A stretch of DNA of 64,000 nucleotides from Candidatus Hamiltonella defensa 5AT (Acyrthosiphon pisum) (GCF_000021705.1 NC_012751.1:62001-126000); one strand, 5' to 3'. Numbered from the stretch's first letter, positions 54,954 to 64,000 are shown. The notes: generated by a model not told the origin, from the letters alone. Made by a program: numbers and translations.

Positions 54954-54956
54954 ATT

Positions 54957-55691
54957 TTATGAGTTCATCAATAAAGTATATAAATTTTTTAAACTTTGAA
55001 CTGGATGTTCAGATCCTGTTATGGGACGACCTATGACCAAATAATTCGCCCCCGCTTTTAAGGCTTCTTTTGGATCCATGGTGCGTGATTGATCAAAATT
55101 AACACTGTTTAATGGGCGAATACCCGGTGTCACTAGCTGAAAACTTGATCCACAGTGCTGTCTTAAGATTTGAGCTTCTTGAGCGGAACAAACGACACCG
55201 TCCATTCCAGAATCTTGACTTAATTTTGCTAAACGTGTCACTTGTTCTTGCTGTTCACCATAAATACCTATGGGCTGTAAATCTTGAGTTGTCATGCTCG
55301 TGAGCAGGGTCACCGCAATCAATAGAGGAGCTTCTTTACCGTAAGGCAAAAGTGTTTTTTTGGCCGCTTCCATCATATGGCCGCCTCCGCTTGCATGCAC
55401 ATTGACCATCCAGACGCCTAACTCAGCAGCGGAAGCCACTGATCGAGCCGTTGTATTCGGAATGTCATGAAACTTAAGATCAAGAAAAACCTGGAATCCC
55501 CGTTTTTGCAACTCTTTAATCCATTCAGGCCCATAGAGCGTGAACATTTCATTCCCCACTTTTAATTGACAATACTGAGGGTTAATTTTGTCAACAAAAG
55601 CCAACGCTTTATTTTTATCCCTGTAATCGAGTGCAACAATAATGGGTGAAAGAAAGTGAGATGAATTTTTTTTAGGCTTGTAAAATATCAT
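54957..55691 (-). CDS. pyrF: Orotidine 5'-phosphate decarboxylase
   Basis: PyrF makes UMP from OMP, the last step of de novo pyrimidine synthesis. It has 244 residues (E. coli 245). The catalytic Asp-Lys-Asp array is visible in FLDLKFHDIPNT, with IIVALDYRDKNKAL at the N-terminus and NYLVIGRPITGSEHP at the phosphate end. It lies between lapB and yciH in the conserved order. Confidence 0.97.
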   Translation of the reverse strand: MIFYKPKKNSSHFLSPIIVALDYRDKNKALAFVDKINPQYCQLKVGNEMFTLYGPEWIKELQKRGFQVFLDLKFHDIPNTTARSVASAAELGVWMVNVHASGGGHMMEAAKKTLLPYGKEAPLLIAVTLLTSMTTQDLQPIGIYGEQQEQVTRLAKLSQDSGMDGVVCSAQEAQILRQHCGSSFQLVTPGIRPLNSVNFDQSRTMDPKEALKAGANYLVIGRPITGSEHPVQSLKNLYTLLMNS

Positions 55692-55768
55692 TTTTTGTCA
55701 TTTTCCATTTTATATCAAAGGGCGGTTCTTTATAAAAGATGCATCTCTTCAATTAGCTCGATGAGCAT

Positions 55769-56947
55769 TTACTGACCATCAAAGCCCTTAATAGATTTGA
55801 CTGAATCCCAAGAGCGACAAGATGGGCAACGCCAGTAGAAAGAATGTGATGTAAAACCACATTGACGACAATGATAAGAAGGTTTTGTGCGAATCTGTTC
55901 GGCAACAATGTTCATTAATAACAATAAACTTTCTTTTGCTCGACCTTCCTCTGCATCCAATAAATGATAATGCATTAATCGATGAAAAAGATGGATATTG
56001 GGATGACGTTGTAATTGCCGGTTAACATAAATTTGCGCGGCTTCTAATCCCTCTTTCTGTTCAATTAAATCTGACATCATCAGCTCAGCGACTACCCCTG
56101 CCCCCTCATTTACGCAACGGTTTAAAAAAATCATCCAATCCGATGTGGATTTCGGTAAATTTTTGTAGCATTTATCAAGCATGAGTAATGCTTCACTAAT
56201 GACTTCTTTATCCTGATCCAATACTTTTTGAAGCACTGCCACTGTTTTAGAAAAATCATTAGAATCAATATAAAGTCTTCCAAGCATAATGGATGCTCTC
56301 GCACAATGCTTATTTACCGAAATGGCGTTTTTTAGCAAACTAATGGCATTAGAAATATCATCGATAGCAATCGCCTTTAAAGCCAACTCACAATAAAAAT
56401 GTGCCACCTTTTTTTGTAAATGTTGATGTTCTTTGCCTGATTTGATTAATTTTTGGGCGACTTTAATGGCATTAACCCATTCGCTCATGGCCTGATAAAT
56501 CGCCAAAAGCTGTTGTAATGAACTCACTCGAAAATTTTTTTCTTCAATAAGTTCATTAAACATTCTTTCCGCACGATCATACAATCCCGCGGCCATATAA
56601 TCTCGCCCCAATTGTTGAATAGCTAATAAACGTTGATCAAAGGTCAGAGAAGCACTTTCCATCAAAGATTGATGGATCCTGATGGCACGATCCGTTTCGC
56701 CTCGAGAGCGAAATAAATTTCCTAACGTTAAATGCGCTTCAAAAGCAGAACCCTCTTTTTTAAGCATCTCGAGGAAAAGATCAAAAGCTTTGTCTTTTTG
56801 ATTTGAAAGTAAAAAATCAAGACCATTGACATAATTACGTGATAATCGATTCTCATTTTGTTGTTGATTGTTTTTAAAACCTCTCGATCCCATATACCAC
56901 CCGTAGCCTGCTGCTACAGGTAACAATAAAAATAGAAGCTCAAGCAT
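55769..56947 (-). CDS. lapB: LPS assembly protein LapB (YciM)
   Basis: LapB regulates lipopolysaccharide synthesis by steering FtsH to LpxC. It has 392 residues (E. coli 389). An N-terminal transmembrane helix (1-18) anchors a cytoplasmic array of TPR repeats (about 35-350). The C-terminal rubredoxin-like metal site is YHCRQCGFTSHSFYWRCPSC. The ATG directly abuts the lapA stop. Confidence 0.96.
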   Translation of the reverse strand: MLELLFLLLPVAAGYGWYMGSRGFKNNQQQNENRLSRNYVNGLDFLLSNQKDKAFDLFLEMLKKEGSAFEAHLTLGNLFRSRGETDRAIRIHQSLMESASLTFDQRLLAIQQLGRDYMAAGLYDRAERMFNELIEEKNFRVSSLQQLLAIYQAMSEWVNAIKVAQKLIKSGKEHQHLQKKVAHFYCELALKAIAIDDISNAISLLKNAISVNKHCARASIMLGRLYIDSNDFSKTVAVLQKVLDQDKEVISEALLMLDKCYKNLPKSTSDWMIFLNRCVNEGAGVVAELMMSDLIEQKEGLEAAQIYVNRQLQRHPNIHLFHRLMHYHLLDAEEGRAKESLLLLMNIVAEQIRTKPSYHCRQCGFTSHSFYWRCPSCRSWDSVKSIKGFDGQ

Positions 56948-57265
56948 TTAAAAAAATCTCTTTTTATCGTCAATGATCTTTAAATTGGCGTCATTTTTGA
57001 CCCGTTGATCTTTATTTAATGTTAATTTTTTTATTTTTCGTTTTGCTTTCATCAGCGCTATTCGTGCTTTTAAATAAAATATACCCGTGATGATCCACCC
57101 CAAAAATAACCCAGTTAAAAAAATATTGACTAACAAGGTTGATAAACGATATGAGTTTTGAGCCAGTAAATAATTAAAAACAACCTCTTCCTTATTATTC
57201 GCACCAAATATGATTAAAATCACGGACAGTATGCAGACTAATAAAAAAATGAGAACAAATTTCAC
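56948..57265 (-). CDS. lapA: LPS assembly protein LapA (YciS)
   Basis: LapA is a small inner-membrane partner of LapB. It has 105 residues (E. coli 102), with two transmembrane helices (about 2-22 and 42-64) and a basic cytoplasmic tail. The GANNKEEVVFNYLLAQNSYRLS stretch between the helices matches the family. It lies between pgpB and lapB in the standard order. Confidence 0.92.
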   Translation of the reverse strand: MKFVLIFLLVCILSVILIIFGANNKEEVVFNYLLAQNSYRLSTLLVNIFLTGLFLGWIITGIFYLKARIALMKAKRKIKKLTLNKDQRVKNDANLKIIDDKKRFF

Positions 57266-57314
57266 AGATATTCCTACCTTAGAAAAAAAGTAAAAAAACG
57301 TTAATCAATGAGCG

Positions 57315-58052
57315 TTAGAACTTTTTTTTATTCAATGGGATTGGATCAATCCAGCGATAAACAACCCAGCATGATAATATGCTCAATAAACTACTGATTA
57401 ATATTGAGACAAAAATGTCGATCGGCCAGTGCATGCCTAATAGCAAACGGCTGATCATCACTCCGGATGACCACAACATCAAAAAAATCACCGTTTTATA
57501 ATAACGAAGGGGCCATAATAAACCGACCGCCAGTAGAGCCCAACTCGCAGCAAAAATACTGTGCCCTGATGGAAAAGAGAATCCTGTTTCAGCCTGCCAA
57601 TATTTTTTCAACCAGTTGGGCGCATTCGTTTCCGATTTTAATAAACGTTTTAATAAAACCGTTCGAGGTTCAATATTTAAAGAATAGAAATTTTTATTTT
57701 CAATATGATGCTTTTTTTCCAAGCATACTAAAAAAGGTCTAGGTTCTTTTATTTGATTTTTCATGATAATTTTCACCGTCTGCCCAATGACCATTAATAT
57801 CAACAAGAGCACCAAAAATTGCAGGGCAACCTTTAAACGAAAGCGCAAACATCGAAGAAAACAAGCCGATAATAAAATACAGGTCAAAATGCCCCAAGAA
57901 TAACCTGCCGTTTCTGTTACTCCAAATAGCCCCTTTAATAAATTAGAATCAGCATGAGTAAGCTGCCATTGCCACCCAAAAATCCAGGCGCTAGACGGAA
58001 TGATCAATAAAAGCATACTGCTGAAAATAATTTGTTTCATCACACTTTTCAT
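57315..58052 (-). CDS. pgpB: Phosphatidylglycerophosphatase B / undecaprenyl-PP phosphatase
   Basis: PgpB is a PAP2-family membrane phosphatase acting on phosphatidylglycerophosphate and undecaprenyl pyrophosphate. It has 245 residues (E. coli 254) with about six helices. The three PAP2 motifs are present: K-x6-RP in KNQIKEPRPF, the catalytic PSGH in FSFPSGHSIFAAS, and SRLLLGMHWPIDI. The first ATG has a very strong AGGAGGTG ribosome site, which fixes the start. It is divergent from ribA. Confidence 0.95.
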   Translation of the reverse strand: MKSVMKQIIFSSMLLLIIPSSAWIFGWQWQLTHADSNLLKGLFGVTETAGYSWGILTCILLSACFLRCLRFRLKVALQFLVLLLILMVIGQTVKIIMKNQIKEPRPFLVCLEKKHHIENKNFYSLNIEPRTVLLKRLLKSETNAPNWLKKYWQAETGFSFPSGHSIFAASWALLAVGLLWPLRYYKTVIFLMLWSSGVMISRLLLGMHWPIDIFVSILISSLLSILSCWVVYRWIDPIPLNKKKF

Positions 58053-58205
58053 TTCACCTCCTTTGATTTATTTGAATCATTCATACGGTCTGCTTTATAT
58101 CTTGCCGAATAAAATAAAGATAAGCCAAGAAAAAACCGGCAATATATCGCTTTTATCTTATGACTAAATTACACTAAAAAATTTTTAAGAGTATGACTCA
58201 TCGAC

Positions 58206-58796
58206 ATGAATCTGAAACGTATATCGGAAGCAAAATTACCGACCCCTTGGGGTGATTTTTTAATGATCGGATTTAAAGAATTAGACAAGGAACAAGATCA
58301 TCTTGCATTAGTTTTAGGTGATATTTCAACGGATGCCCCCGTATTATCCAGGATCCACTCTGAATGTTTAACAGGAGACGCCTTGTTTAGCTTACGTTGT
58401 GACTGTGGTTTTCAACTGAAAGCCGCATTTAAGCAGATTTGTGAAGAAAAACGAGGTCTACTCATTTATCATCGTCAAGAGGGAAGAAATATCGGACTGT
58501 TAAATAAAATTCGAGCTTATGCACTTCAAGATCAAGGAGCTGATACGGTTGAAGCAAACCATCAACTTGGTTTTGCCACCGATGAACGTGATTTTACCGT
58601 CTGTGCCAACATTTATAAAATTCTGGATGTCAAAGCGATACGTTTGCTGACCAATAATCCTGAAAAAATCAAGATTTTGAAAAAAGAAGGCATCAATGTT
58701 GTTCAGCGAGTGTCGTTAATCGTAGAGAGTAATCCAAACAATCAAGACTATTTATCAACAAAAAAGAATAAAATGGGGCATTTTTTTAAAAAATAA
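58206..58796 (+). CDS. ribA: GTP cyclohydrolase II
   Basis: RibA opens the GTP ring in the first step of riboflavin synthesis. It has 196 residues, the E. coli length. Zinc cysteines are in HSECLTGDALFSLRCDCGFQL and the catalytic region is YHRQEGRNIGLLNKIRAYALQ. It is divergent from pgpB across 153 AT-rich bases, as in E. coli. Together with ribB it supplies both riboflavin branches. Confidence 0.97.
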   Translation: MNLKRISEAKLPTPWGDFLMIGFKELDKEQDHLALVLGDISTDAPVLSRIHSECLTGDALFSLRCDCGFQLKAAFKQICEEKRGLLIYHRQEGRNIGLLNKIRAYALQDQGADTVEANHQLGFATDERDFTVCANIYKILDVKAIRLLTNNPEKIKILKKEGINVVQRVSLIVESNPNNQDYLSTKKNKMGHFFKK

Positions 58797-58887
58797 TTTT
58801 TACTGTTTTTTAATTTGACCATACTTTCCTAATCATCATTTTATGATATCGCCTTGAAGTTAATATCAACCTGATTGAGAAAAAAAT

Positions 58888-59910
58888 ATGGAACCTTTGA
58901 CTATTGGTTTTCCTCCAAAAACGCTCATCGTATTCGTCACATTATCTGTACTTGCTATTTTTATAGATTTGTTTATGCACAGAAATAATAAGCCTATTTC
59001 ACTTAAAAGTGCTTGTTTTTGGTCGCTTTTCTGGGTTGGAATTGCCTTTGTTTTTGCGGGCTTTCTATACTTATCCCATGGCCAGGAATTGGCGACTTTA
59101 TTTATCACTGGATACACTTTAGAAAAAGTACTATCTATCGATAATTTATTTGTGATTATGGCTATTTTTGCCTGGTTTGCAGTCCCTGATAACGATAAGT
59201 TACGTGTTCTGTATTGGGGGGTAATTGGGGCCATTATTTTTAGGGCGATTTTTGTTGCCATAGGAACCAGTCTGTTATCCTTGGGGCCTTGGATAGAATT
59301 TATATTTGCCGGTATTGTTGGTTGGACAGCCATCATGATGCTTAAAGATAAAAAAAATCAACAGCAGATTGAAGATTACTCTCAACATTTTGCTTATCGT
59401 CTGGTGAAGCGGTTTTTTCCTATATGGCCTAGACTCAAGGGCTCGGCGTTTTTATTAACAGGAAATGAAGTCAAGAAAGAATTAAAAAAGCCAGAAAACA
59501 GCGATATTAAGATTGAGCAATTTAGAAACAGTGCACTTTATGCAACTCCATTAATGTTGTGTTTGGCCGTTATTGAACTTTCTGATGTGATATTTGCATT
59601 TGATTCTGTACCCGCTGTGATCGCTGTCAGTCGTGATCCTGTCATTATTTATAGTGCCATGGTCTTTGCCATACTGGGTTTAAGAACCTTGTATTTTGTG
59701 CTCGAAGCAATGAAACAGTGTTTAATCCATCTGGAAAAATCTGTGATTGCGTTATTATTTTTTATTGCCATAAAACTGGCTTTAAATGCTTCAGAGCATA
59801 TTTTCCATCATGGCTATCATATTTCATGGCCAACCAGCTTATTGATCGTGATAGTAGTATTGATGCTTGGAATTATAGCCAGCTTTTTATTTCCTAAAAA
59901 CTCAGAGTGA
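58888..59910 (+). CDS. TerC/Alx-family integral membrane protein
   Basis: This is a nine-helix inner-membrane protein of the TerC/Alx family, thought to move manganese or calcium or to protect Sec-exported metalloproteins. It has 340 residues. The two conserved acidic motifs are present: LSIDNLFVIMAIFAWFAVP (about residue 90) and LSDVIFAFDSVPAVIAVSRDP (about 230). A basic cytoplasmic loop lies between them. E. coli alx is preceded by a manganese-sensing yybP-ykoY leader; I see none in the 91 bases upstream here. Substrate not determinable. Confidence 0.88.
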   Translation: MEPLTIGFPPKTLIVFVTLSVLAIFIDLFMHRNNKPISLKSACFWSLFWVGIAFVFAGFLYLSHGQELATLFITGYTLEKVLSIDNLFVIMAIFAWFAVPDNDKLRVLYWGVIGAIIFRAIFVAIGTSLLSLGPWIEFIFAGIVGWTAIMMLKDKKNQQQIEDYSQHFAYRLVKRFFPIWPRLKGSAFLLTGNEVKKELKKPENSDIKIEQFRNSALYATPLMLCLAVIELSDVIFAFDSVPAVIAVSRDPVIIYSAMVFAILGLRTLYFVLEAMKQCLIHLEKSVIALLFFIAIKLALNASEHIFHHGYHISWPTSLLIVIVVLMLGIIASFLFPKNSE

Positions 59911-60213
59911 ATTTTTTGAAATGTGACTCACATATTATGTTTATATGGCACCATTAAGAATGGTAAATAATTTAAATTACTGAAATAAATAATATATTAA
60001 TTTAAAAAGTACAAAAGTAAGTAAAATACCTTATTCAAGTAAGTTAACGTGGCTTTATATAAACACTCAATTGAAATATTGATACTTATTTAATATTTTA
60101 TAAAACAATTTATTTACATTTTTACCTATTTTCATAGAAAATGACGGTAAATTTTAATCATAAGAGGAAATTATATTCCTCTACCATCAATAAACTACTC
60201 TAAGAAAACCGAA
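59911..60213. other. AT-rich gene-free stretch with one palindrome
   Basis: About 300 very AT-rich bases without a coding frame. Near the right end, AGAGGAA (60163-60169) and TTCCTCT (60176-60182) form a 7-base inverted repeat 31 bases before the next start codon, a possible regulatory site or hairpin. Nothing else assignable. Confidence 0.4.
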
Positions 60214-60753
60214 ATGCCACAAATCAGTCTTATAGATCAAAAAGTTTTTCATAATAAATAAAATCTCCCTGCAACCTTTAAAGAGATAACAAATACATCC
60301 TCTAAAAATACACCACCCACACTTCGTGCAAGCAGCAGTGAAACAAGTTCAAATAAAAGTTATTTAGAAAACATCTCTGAATTCTTGGATACCGCAAGTA
60401 CATATTGTCAGTACGCTAAAAATGGTCGTTTTGGTAAAAGTGACCCTGAAGAATATCCAGCACCAATTTTATCAAATATGTTAACGGGTTTGTTCACTGG
60501 CCTTATAAAAACTGCACATAAAGTATCAACAGGAGATTTGAATGTTGATGTTCCAGCGACTAAAGAAAACTTTGAAAAAGTAACGAACGTGTTTTCAGAT
60601 TGTATGAAAGTAAAACATAATTTTTCTGAGGCATCTAATTATCGTAAGGAGCAAGCTCGATTGGTTCCTCATTTTAAAGAGACTAAAATTACTACAGATA
60701 AAGAAGAGAATAGTTTTGCTTTACAAACAAGATCTTCCCACGGATTAAACTAA
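60214..60753 (+). pseudogene. Unrecognised Ser/Thr-rich protein gene with an early nonsense codon
   Basis: From the ATG at 60214 the frame runs 180 codons to a normal TAA, but contains a TAA at codon 17 (60262-60264). The text reads MPQISLIDQKVFHNK, TAA, NLPATFKEITNTSSKNTPP and onward to RSSHGLN. The first 60 residues are rich in Ser, Thr and Asn and lack a hydrophobic segment, as in many type III effector leaders. The rest is a mixed globular-looking domain with several Lys-rich helices. I do not recognise it. A single CAA-to-TAA change could explain the stop. Otherwise the downstream frame may be reached by internal initiation, for which no good site is seen. Confidence 0.5.
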
Positions 60754-61064
60754 ATAAAAATACTTTAAAATAAGCCACTGAGAAACGAAAAAAAAGTCAG
60801 TTCCGATTAATCAAAAACGTAAAGACAGCTTTTGATATTTTTTATCCTGCCAAAAAACGTTGAATCTCAGAGTGAACTTTGTATTTTTCTTTTCTTAAGC
60901 TCTTCACAGATAGAGCAGACAACTGTGATCATAGCTAAAAATGATGGGATCTTTTCAATTTTGATGCACAAGAGCCCTCATTCACAAATCATCTCTTTTG
61001 TCTATTTGTCTGCTATCTTGTTTCCCATGTTTTCAATTTTCTACTGCAGAGAGCGGATGAAATG
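60754..61064. other. Gene-free region between the broken gene and tpx
   Basis: About 310 bases. A short hydrophobic open frame on the forward strand (60832-61101) runs antisense into tpx and has no ribosome site. I see no terminator, repeat or RNA signature. Confidence 0.4.
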
Positions 61065-61574
61065 TTACAGTTTTTTTAACGCATCCAAAGCAGCTTCGTA
61101 ATTAGGCTCAGTAGTCATTTCGCTCACCAGCTCACTATAAACAATTTCATCTTGCTGATTGAGCACTAATACAGCCCTTGCCGTTAATCCCTTTAACATC
61201 CCTTCGGATATGTCGACGCCATAAGCGTGCTTAAAACTGTTATCGCGAAAAGCAGACAGGGTAATGACATTGTTTAAATTTTCAGCACCACAAAATCGAG
61301 ATTGAGCAAAAGGAAGATCAGCAGAAATACAGAGAACAACAGTATTGCGGAGTTCCGCCGCTGATTCATTAAATCGACGTACTGAAGCAGCACATACCCC
61401 CGTATCAATGCTTGGAAAAATATTCAGGATCTTATTCTTTCCTGCAAAATCACTGAGTGAATGTTCTGATAAATTTTTTCCAACCAGTTTGAAAGAAGGG
61501 GCCTTATTACCTGGTTCAAGAAATTTTCCTGAAACCCTGGTTTCTTTTCCCTGAAATAATACTGTTTGTGTCAT
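61065..61574 (-). CDS. tpx: Thiol peroxidase Tpx
   Basis: Tpx is an atypical 2-Cys peroxiredoxin that detoxifies lipid and alkyl hydroperoxides with thioredoxin. The ATG at 61574 has an AAGGAGA site and gives 169 residues (E. coli 168). The peroxidatic Cys61 is in SIDTGVCAASVR and the resolving Cys95 in SRFCGAENLNNVITLS. The frame extends nine codons upstream without resemblance. With bcp broken, this and TsaA are the peroxiredoxins still intact in the window. The 265 bases between tpx and mfd show no other gene. Confidence 0.96.
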   Translation of the reverse strand: MTQTVLFQGKETRVSGKFLEPGNKAPSFKLVGKNLSEHSLSDFAGKNKILNIFPSIDTGVCAASVRRFNESAAELRNTVVLCISADLPFAQSRFCGAENLNNVITLSAFRDNSFKHAYGVDISEGMLKGLTARAVLVLNQQDEIVYSELVSEMTTEPNYEAALDALKKL

Positions 61575-61839
61575 TTTTAATCTCCTTAAAAACCTCTTCA
61601 AAACTGATCGGGAACCGTGACTTCTGTCTTCACAGTTTTTAACATGACACTCTAAGACTTTGAATAGACAGCCCTTGCTGGAGTTTTGAATAGAGAGGTA
61701 ATGAAAATATACTTTTCTTTATCATGCTGTTTCAATTAAAAATTGATATTTGATAGCAGAAAAATACAAATCTGCGAAAAATTTCGCGCTTCATCATACA
61801 ATTTTTTCAAAAGATAATCTATTTATCTCTTCAATTAAT

Positions 61840-64000
61840 TCAAGCTGTTATCAATCTATGATCTTCTAAAGATGATAACAGATCTTCAATAAATTTAAGA
61901 CGCTCGTTTTTATTCTTTAAGTCGAGAATAAATTTCAATTTGCTGGAGCCTTCTAAACGATAAATTGTTGAGTTTTTTTGTAATAAACCAATTAAATAAG
62001 CAGGATTGACTTGATGATCGTCTCTAAAAGTTAAAAATCCTCCTTTTTCATGACTTTCAATTCGCTTAATGCCTAATTTTTCTGATTTCTGTCGGAAATA
62101 AGCCGTTTTTAAGAGATACTGCACTTCATCTGGCAGTAAACCAAAACGATCAATCAATTCAATCTTGAGCTCATTTAATTCAACATGATTATTCGCATTT
62201 GCAATTCTTTTATAAAAAGACAAACGAATATTAACATCAGGAATAAAATTTTCAGGCAGGAGCGTTGGAAGGTGCATTTCAATTTCAGATTGAGGACGAA
62301 TAAATGCTTCCAATGAAGGATCTTTGCCTTTTTTAAAAGCCTCTACTGCATTTTCTAGCATTTCCATATAAAGAGAAAACCCCACTGCATTTATTTGACC
62401 ACTTTGGTTTTCTCCCAATAATTCTCCAGCACCACGAATTTCAAGATCGTGGGTGGCCAAAGCAAATCCAGAACCTAAATCTTCTAACGAGGTAATGACC
62501 TCCAAACGTTTTTTTGCATCATTTGTTATGGCCTTTGGGGGAGGCGTCAGTAAATAAGCATAAGCCTGATGATGGGAACGCCCAACTCGACCACGCAATT
62601 GATGAAGTTGTGCAAGACCAAAATGGTTTGCTTTTTCGATAATAATGGTATTCGCATTTGCAATATCGATACCGGTCTCAATAATCGTGGTACAAACCAA
62701 CAGGTTGAAGCGCTGATGATGAAAATCGTTCATCACACGTTCTAGATCCCGTTCTCGCATTTGTCCGTGAGCCAAGGTAATTCGTGCTTCAGGCACCAAT
62801 TTTTTTAAGGTTTCATAAGTTTTTTCAATGGTTTCAACCTCATTATAAAGATAGTAAACTTGACCGCCTCTTAAAATTTCACGCAATATCGCTTCCTTGA
62901 TTAGAAACGAGTCATATTCTCTTACAAACGTTTTTACGGAAAGACGCCGAGCAGGAGGAGTAGCAATAATAGATAAATCTCGCATGCCACTCATTGCCAT
63001 ATTCAGTGTACGAGGAATCGGCGTTGCCGTTAGGGTCAAGATATCAACATCTGTTCGGATTGCTTTTATTCGCTCTTTATGGCGTACACCAAAACGATGC
63101 TCCTCATCTACGATCAACAAACCCAGATCTTTCCAGCACAAATCATTTTTCAACAATTTATGCGTTCCTATAAGGATATCTAACTTTCCTTCCGCCACTT
63201 GTTGCAAGATCTGTTTTTGTTCTTTGGCGGTTCGAAACCGTGAAAGCATTTCTATTTGAATCGGCCAATGAGCAAAACGATCGCGAAAATTATCAAAATG
63301 TTGCTGAGCAAGCAAAGTGGTTGGCACTAAAACGGCTACTTGTTTATGATTGATGACCGCTAAAAAAGCGGCTCTCATCGCCACTTCCGTTTTTCCAAAA
63401 CCGACATCTCCACAAACAAGTCTATCCATCGCTAATGGCTGAGACATATCATTTAATACAGCATGAATAGCCTGTTCTTGATCTGGGGTGGTCTCAAAAG
63501 GAAAGCTTTCGCAAAACAACTGATATTGTTCAGAGTCTTTCTTAAATGAAAACCCGGGTTTTGCGGCTCGCTGAGAATAAATACCTAAAAGCTCTGCGGC
63601 CACATCCCGTACTTTTTCGAGTGTTTTTTTACATGCTTTTGTCCAGGCATCCCCTCCTAATTTATGTAAAGGCGCATTTTCGTCTGAAGAACCTGAATAA
63701 CGCGTGATGACATTTAAAGAAGAAACCGGAACATAAAGTTTATCTTCATTCGCATAACCTAAAATTAAATATTCGGCTTGAATACCACCTGTTTCTAAGT
63801 TTATCAGGCCAAGATAACGACCCACTCCGTGTTCGAGGTGTACAACAGGCTGGCCAGAGCGAAGCTCCATCAAGTTACGTATTAAAACATCCGTATTAAT
63901 GATCCGTCGATTGTCTTGGTGCCTACGATTAACTCGCTCACCCAACAAATCACTTTCACAAATAAAAGCCCGAAGCCGCTGAGTATCGATAAAACCGCGT
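61840..64000 (-). CDS. mfd: Transcription-repair coupling factor Mfd (5' end outside window)
   Basis: Mfd removes stalled RNA polymerase from DNA lesions and recruits UvrA. About 720 C-terminal residues of roughly 1150 are visible, and the frame is open through the window end (ESDLLGERVNRRHQDNRR). The RNA-polymerase interaction domain (VVHLEHGVGRYLGL) is followed by the RecG-like translocase with CGDVGFGKTEVAMRAAF, DEEHRFGVRHKERIKA, LTATPIPRTLNMAM and HQLRGRVGRSHHQAYAY. The C-terminal regulatory D7 domain (LLPENFIPDVNIRLSFYKRI) reaches a normal stop. No damage in the visible part; the UvrB-like N-terminal domains lie beyond the window. Confidence 0.97.
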   Translation of the reverse strand, partial: RGFIDTQRLRAFICESDLLGERVNRRHQDNRRIINTDVLIRNLMELRSGQPVVHLEHGVGRYLGLINLETGGIQAEYLILGYANEDKLYVPVSSLNVITRYSGSSDENAPLHKLGGDAWTKACKKTLEKVRDVAAELLGIYSQRAAKPGFSFKKDSEQYQLFCESFPFETTPDQEQAIHAVLNDMSQPLAMDRLVCGDVGFGKTEVAMRAAFLAVINHKQVAVLVPTTLLAQQHFDNFRDRFAHWPIQIEMLSRFRTAKEQKQILQQVAEGKLDILIGTHKLLKNDLCWKDLGLLIVDEEHRFGVRHKERIKAIRTDVDILTLTATPIPRTLNMAMSGMRDLSIIATPPARRLSVKTFVREYDSFLIKEAILREILRGGQVYYLYNEVETIEKTYETLKKLVPEARITLAHGQMRERDLERVMNDFHHQRFNLLVCTTIIETGIDIANANTIIIEKANHFGLAQLHQLRGRVGRSHHQAYAYLLTPPPKAITNDAKKRLEVITSLEDLGSGFALATHDLEIRGAGELLGENQSGQINAVGFSLYMEMLENAVEAFKKGKDPSLEAFIRPQSEIEMHLPTLLPENFIPDVNIRLSFYKRIANANNHVELNELKIELIDRFGLLPDEVQYLLKTAYFRQKSEKLGIKRIESHEKGGFLTFRDDHQVNPAYLIGLLQKNSTIYRLEGSSKLKFILDLKNKNERLKFIEDLLSSLEDHRLITA

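Noticed and set aside
58797..58887. yybP-ykoY manganese riboswitch before the TerC-family gene
   Set aside because: Only 91 bases are available and the conserved loop motifs are missing.
45139..60264. Reassignment of TAA to glutamine in this organism
   Set aside because: Many intact genes in the window end in TAA, and yefM also has a TAA at a Glu position and a frameshift. Mutation is the simpler explanation.
60832..61101. 89-codon hydrophobic open frame on the forward strand
   Set aside because: It overlaps tpx antisense, has no ribosome site and shows low-complexity AT-rich composition.

Overview
The window is dense, low-GC gammaproteobacterial chromosome. Nearly every core gene closely resembles its Escherichia/Yersinia counterpart, and several gene blocks keep the enterobacterial order: sufBCDSE, cyoABCDE, aroQ-accBC, tusDCB, queA-tgt-yajC-secDF, rhlB/trxA, yffB-dapE, hinT-lpoB, carAB, pgpB-lapAB-pyrF-yciH with divergent ribA. 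The low GC, several freshly broken genes, and effector-like genes inserted between housekeeping genes suggest a host-restricted Enterobacterales member such as a facultative insect symbiont of the Hamiltonella/Regiella kind. That placement is inference from protein resemblance recalled from memory, not from a search.

Layout. 1-4.7 kb: Suf iron-sulfur cluster operon, entered inside sufB. 4.7-9.5 kb: cytochrome bo3 oxidase and heme O synthase, reverse strand. 9.7-14.3 kb: ubiF, accC, accB, aroQ, aroH (ubiquinone, fatty acid and aromatic synthesis). 14.6-16.5 kb: tusBCD and fkpA. 16.7-20.3 kb: an EvgS-type hybrid sensor kinase without its response regulator. 20.4-27.2 kb: trhO, then queA-tgt-yajC-secD-secF. 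27.5-31.6 kb: peroxiredoxin, mlaA, plsB. 31.6-36.7 kb: rhlB, trxA, fabB, grxA, dapE, yffB. 36.7-38.6 kb: a signal-less AroQ-gamma chorismate mutase, engB, and a 0.7 kb gap holding what looks like a CsrC-type regulatory RNA. 38.6-46.0 kb: aspC, hinT, lpoB, hrpA, a broken bcp, ribB. 46.2-48.0 kb: a large unrecognised zinc-metallopeptidase-like gene. 48.1-52.5 kb: carAB. 52.7-54.6 kb: a decaying accessory patch with dead yefM antitoxin, apparently intact yoeB toxin, gene remnants and an LRR-effector-like gene. 54.6-58.8 kb: yciH, pyrF, lapB, lapA, pgpB, ribA. 58.9-64 kb: terC-family gene, a nonsense-broken Ser/Thr-rich gene, tpx, and the C-terminal two thirds of mfd.

The core genes cover respiration, envelope building (plsB, mlaA, lapAB, lpoB, fkpA, secDF), nucleotide, lipid, aromatic and riboflavin synthesis, and thiol redox defence. 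The most notable items are the CsrC-like RNA beside engB, with ten GGA motifs and a bidirectional terminator; the metallopeptidase and LRR genes, which look like host-directed effectors; the toxin that has outlived its antitoxin; and a cluster of recent nonsense mutations. I saw no tRNA, rRNA, CRISPR array, prophage or intact insertion sequence.
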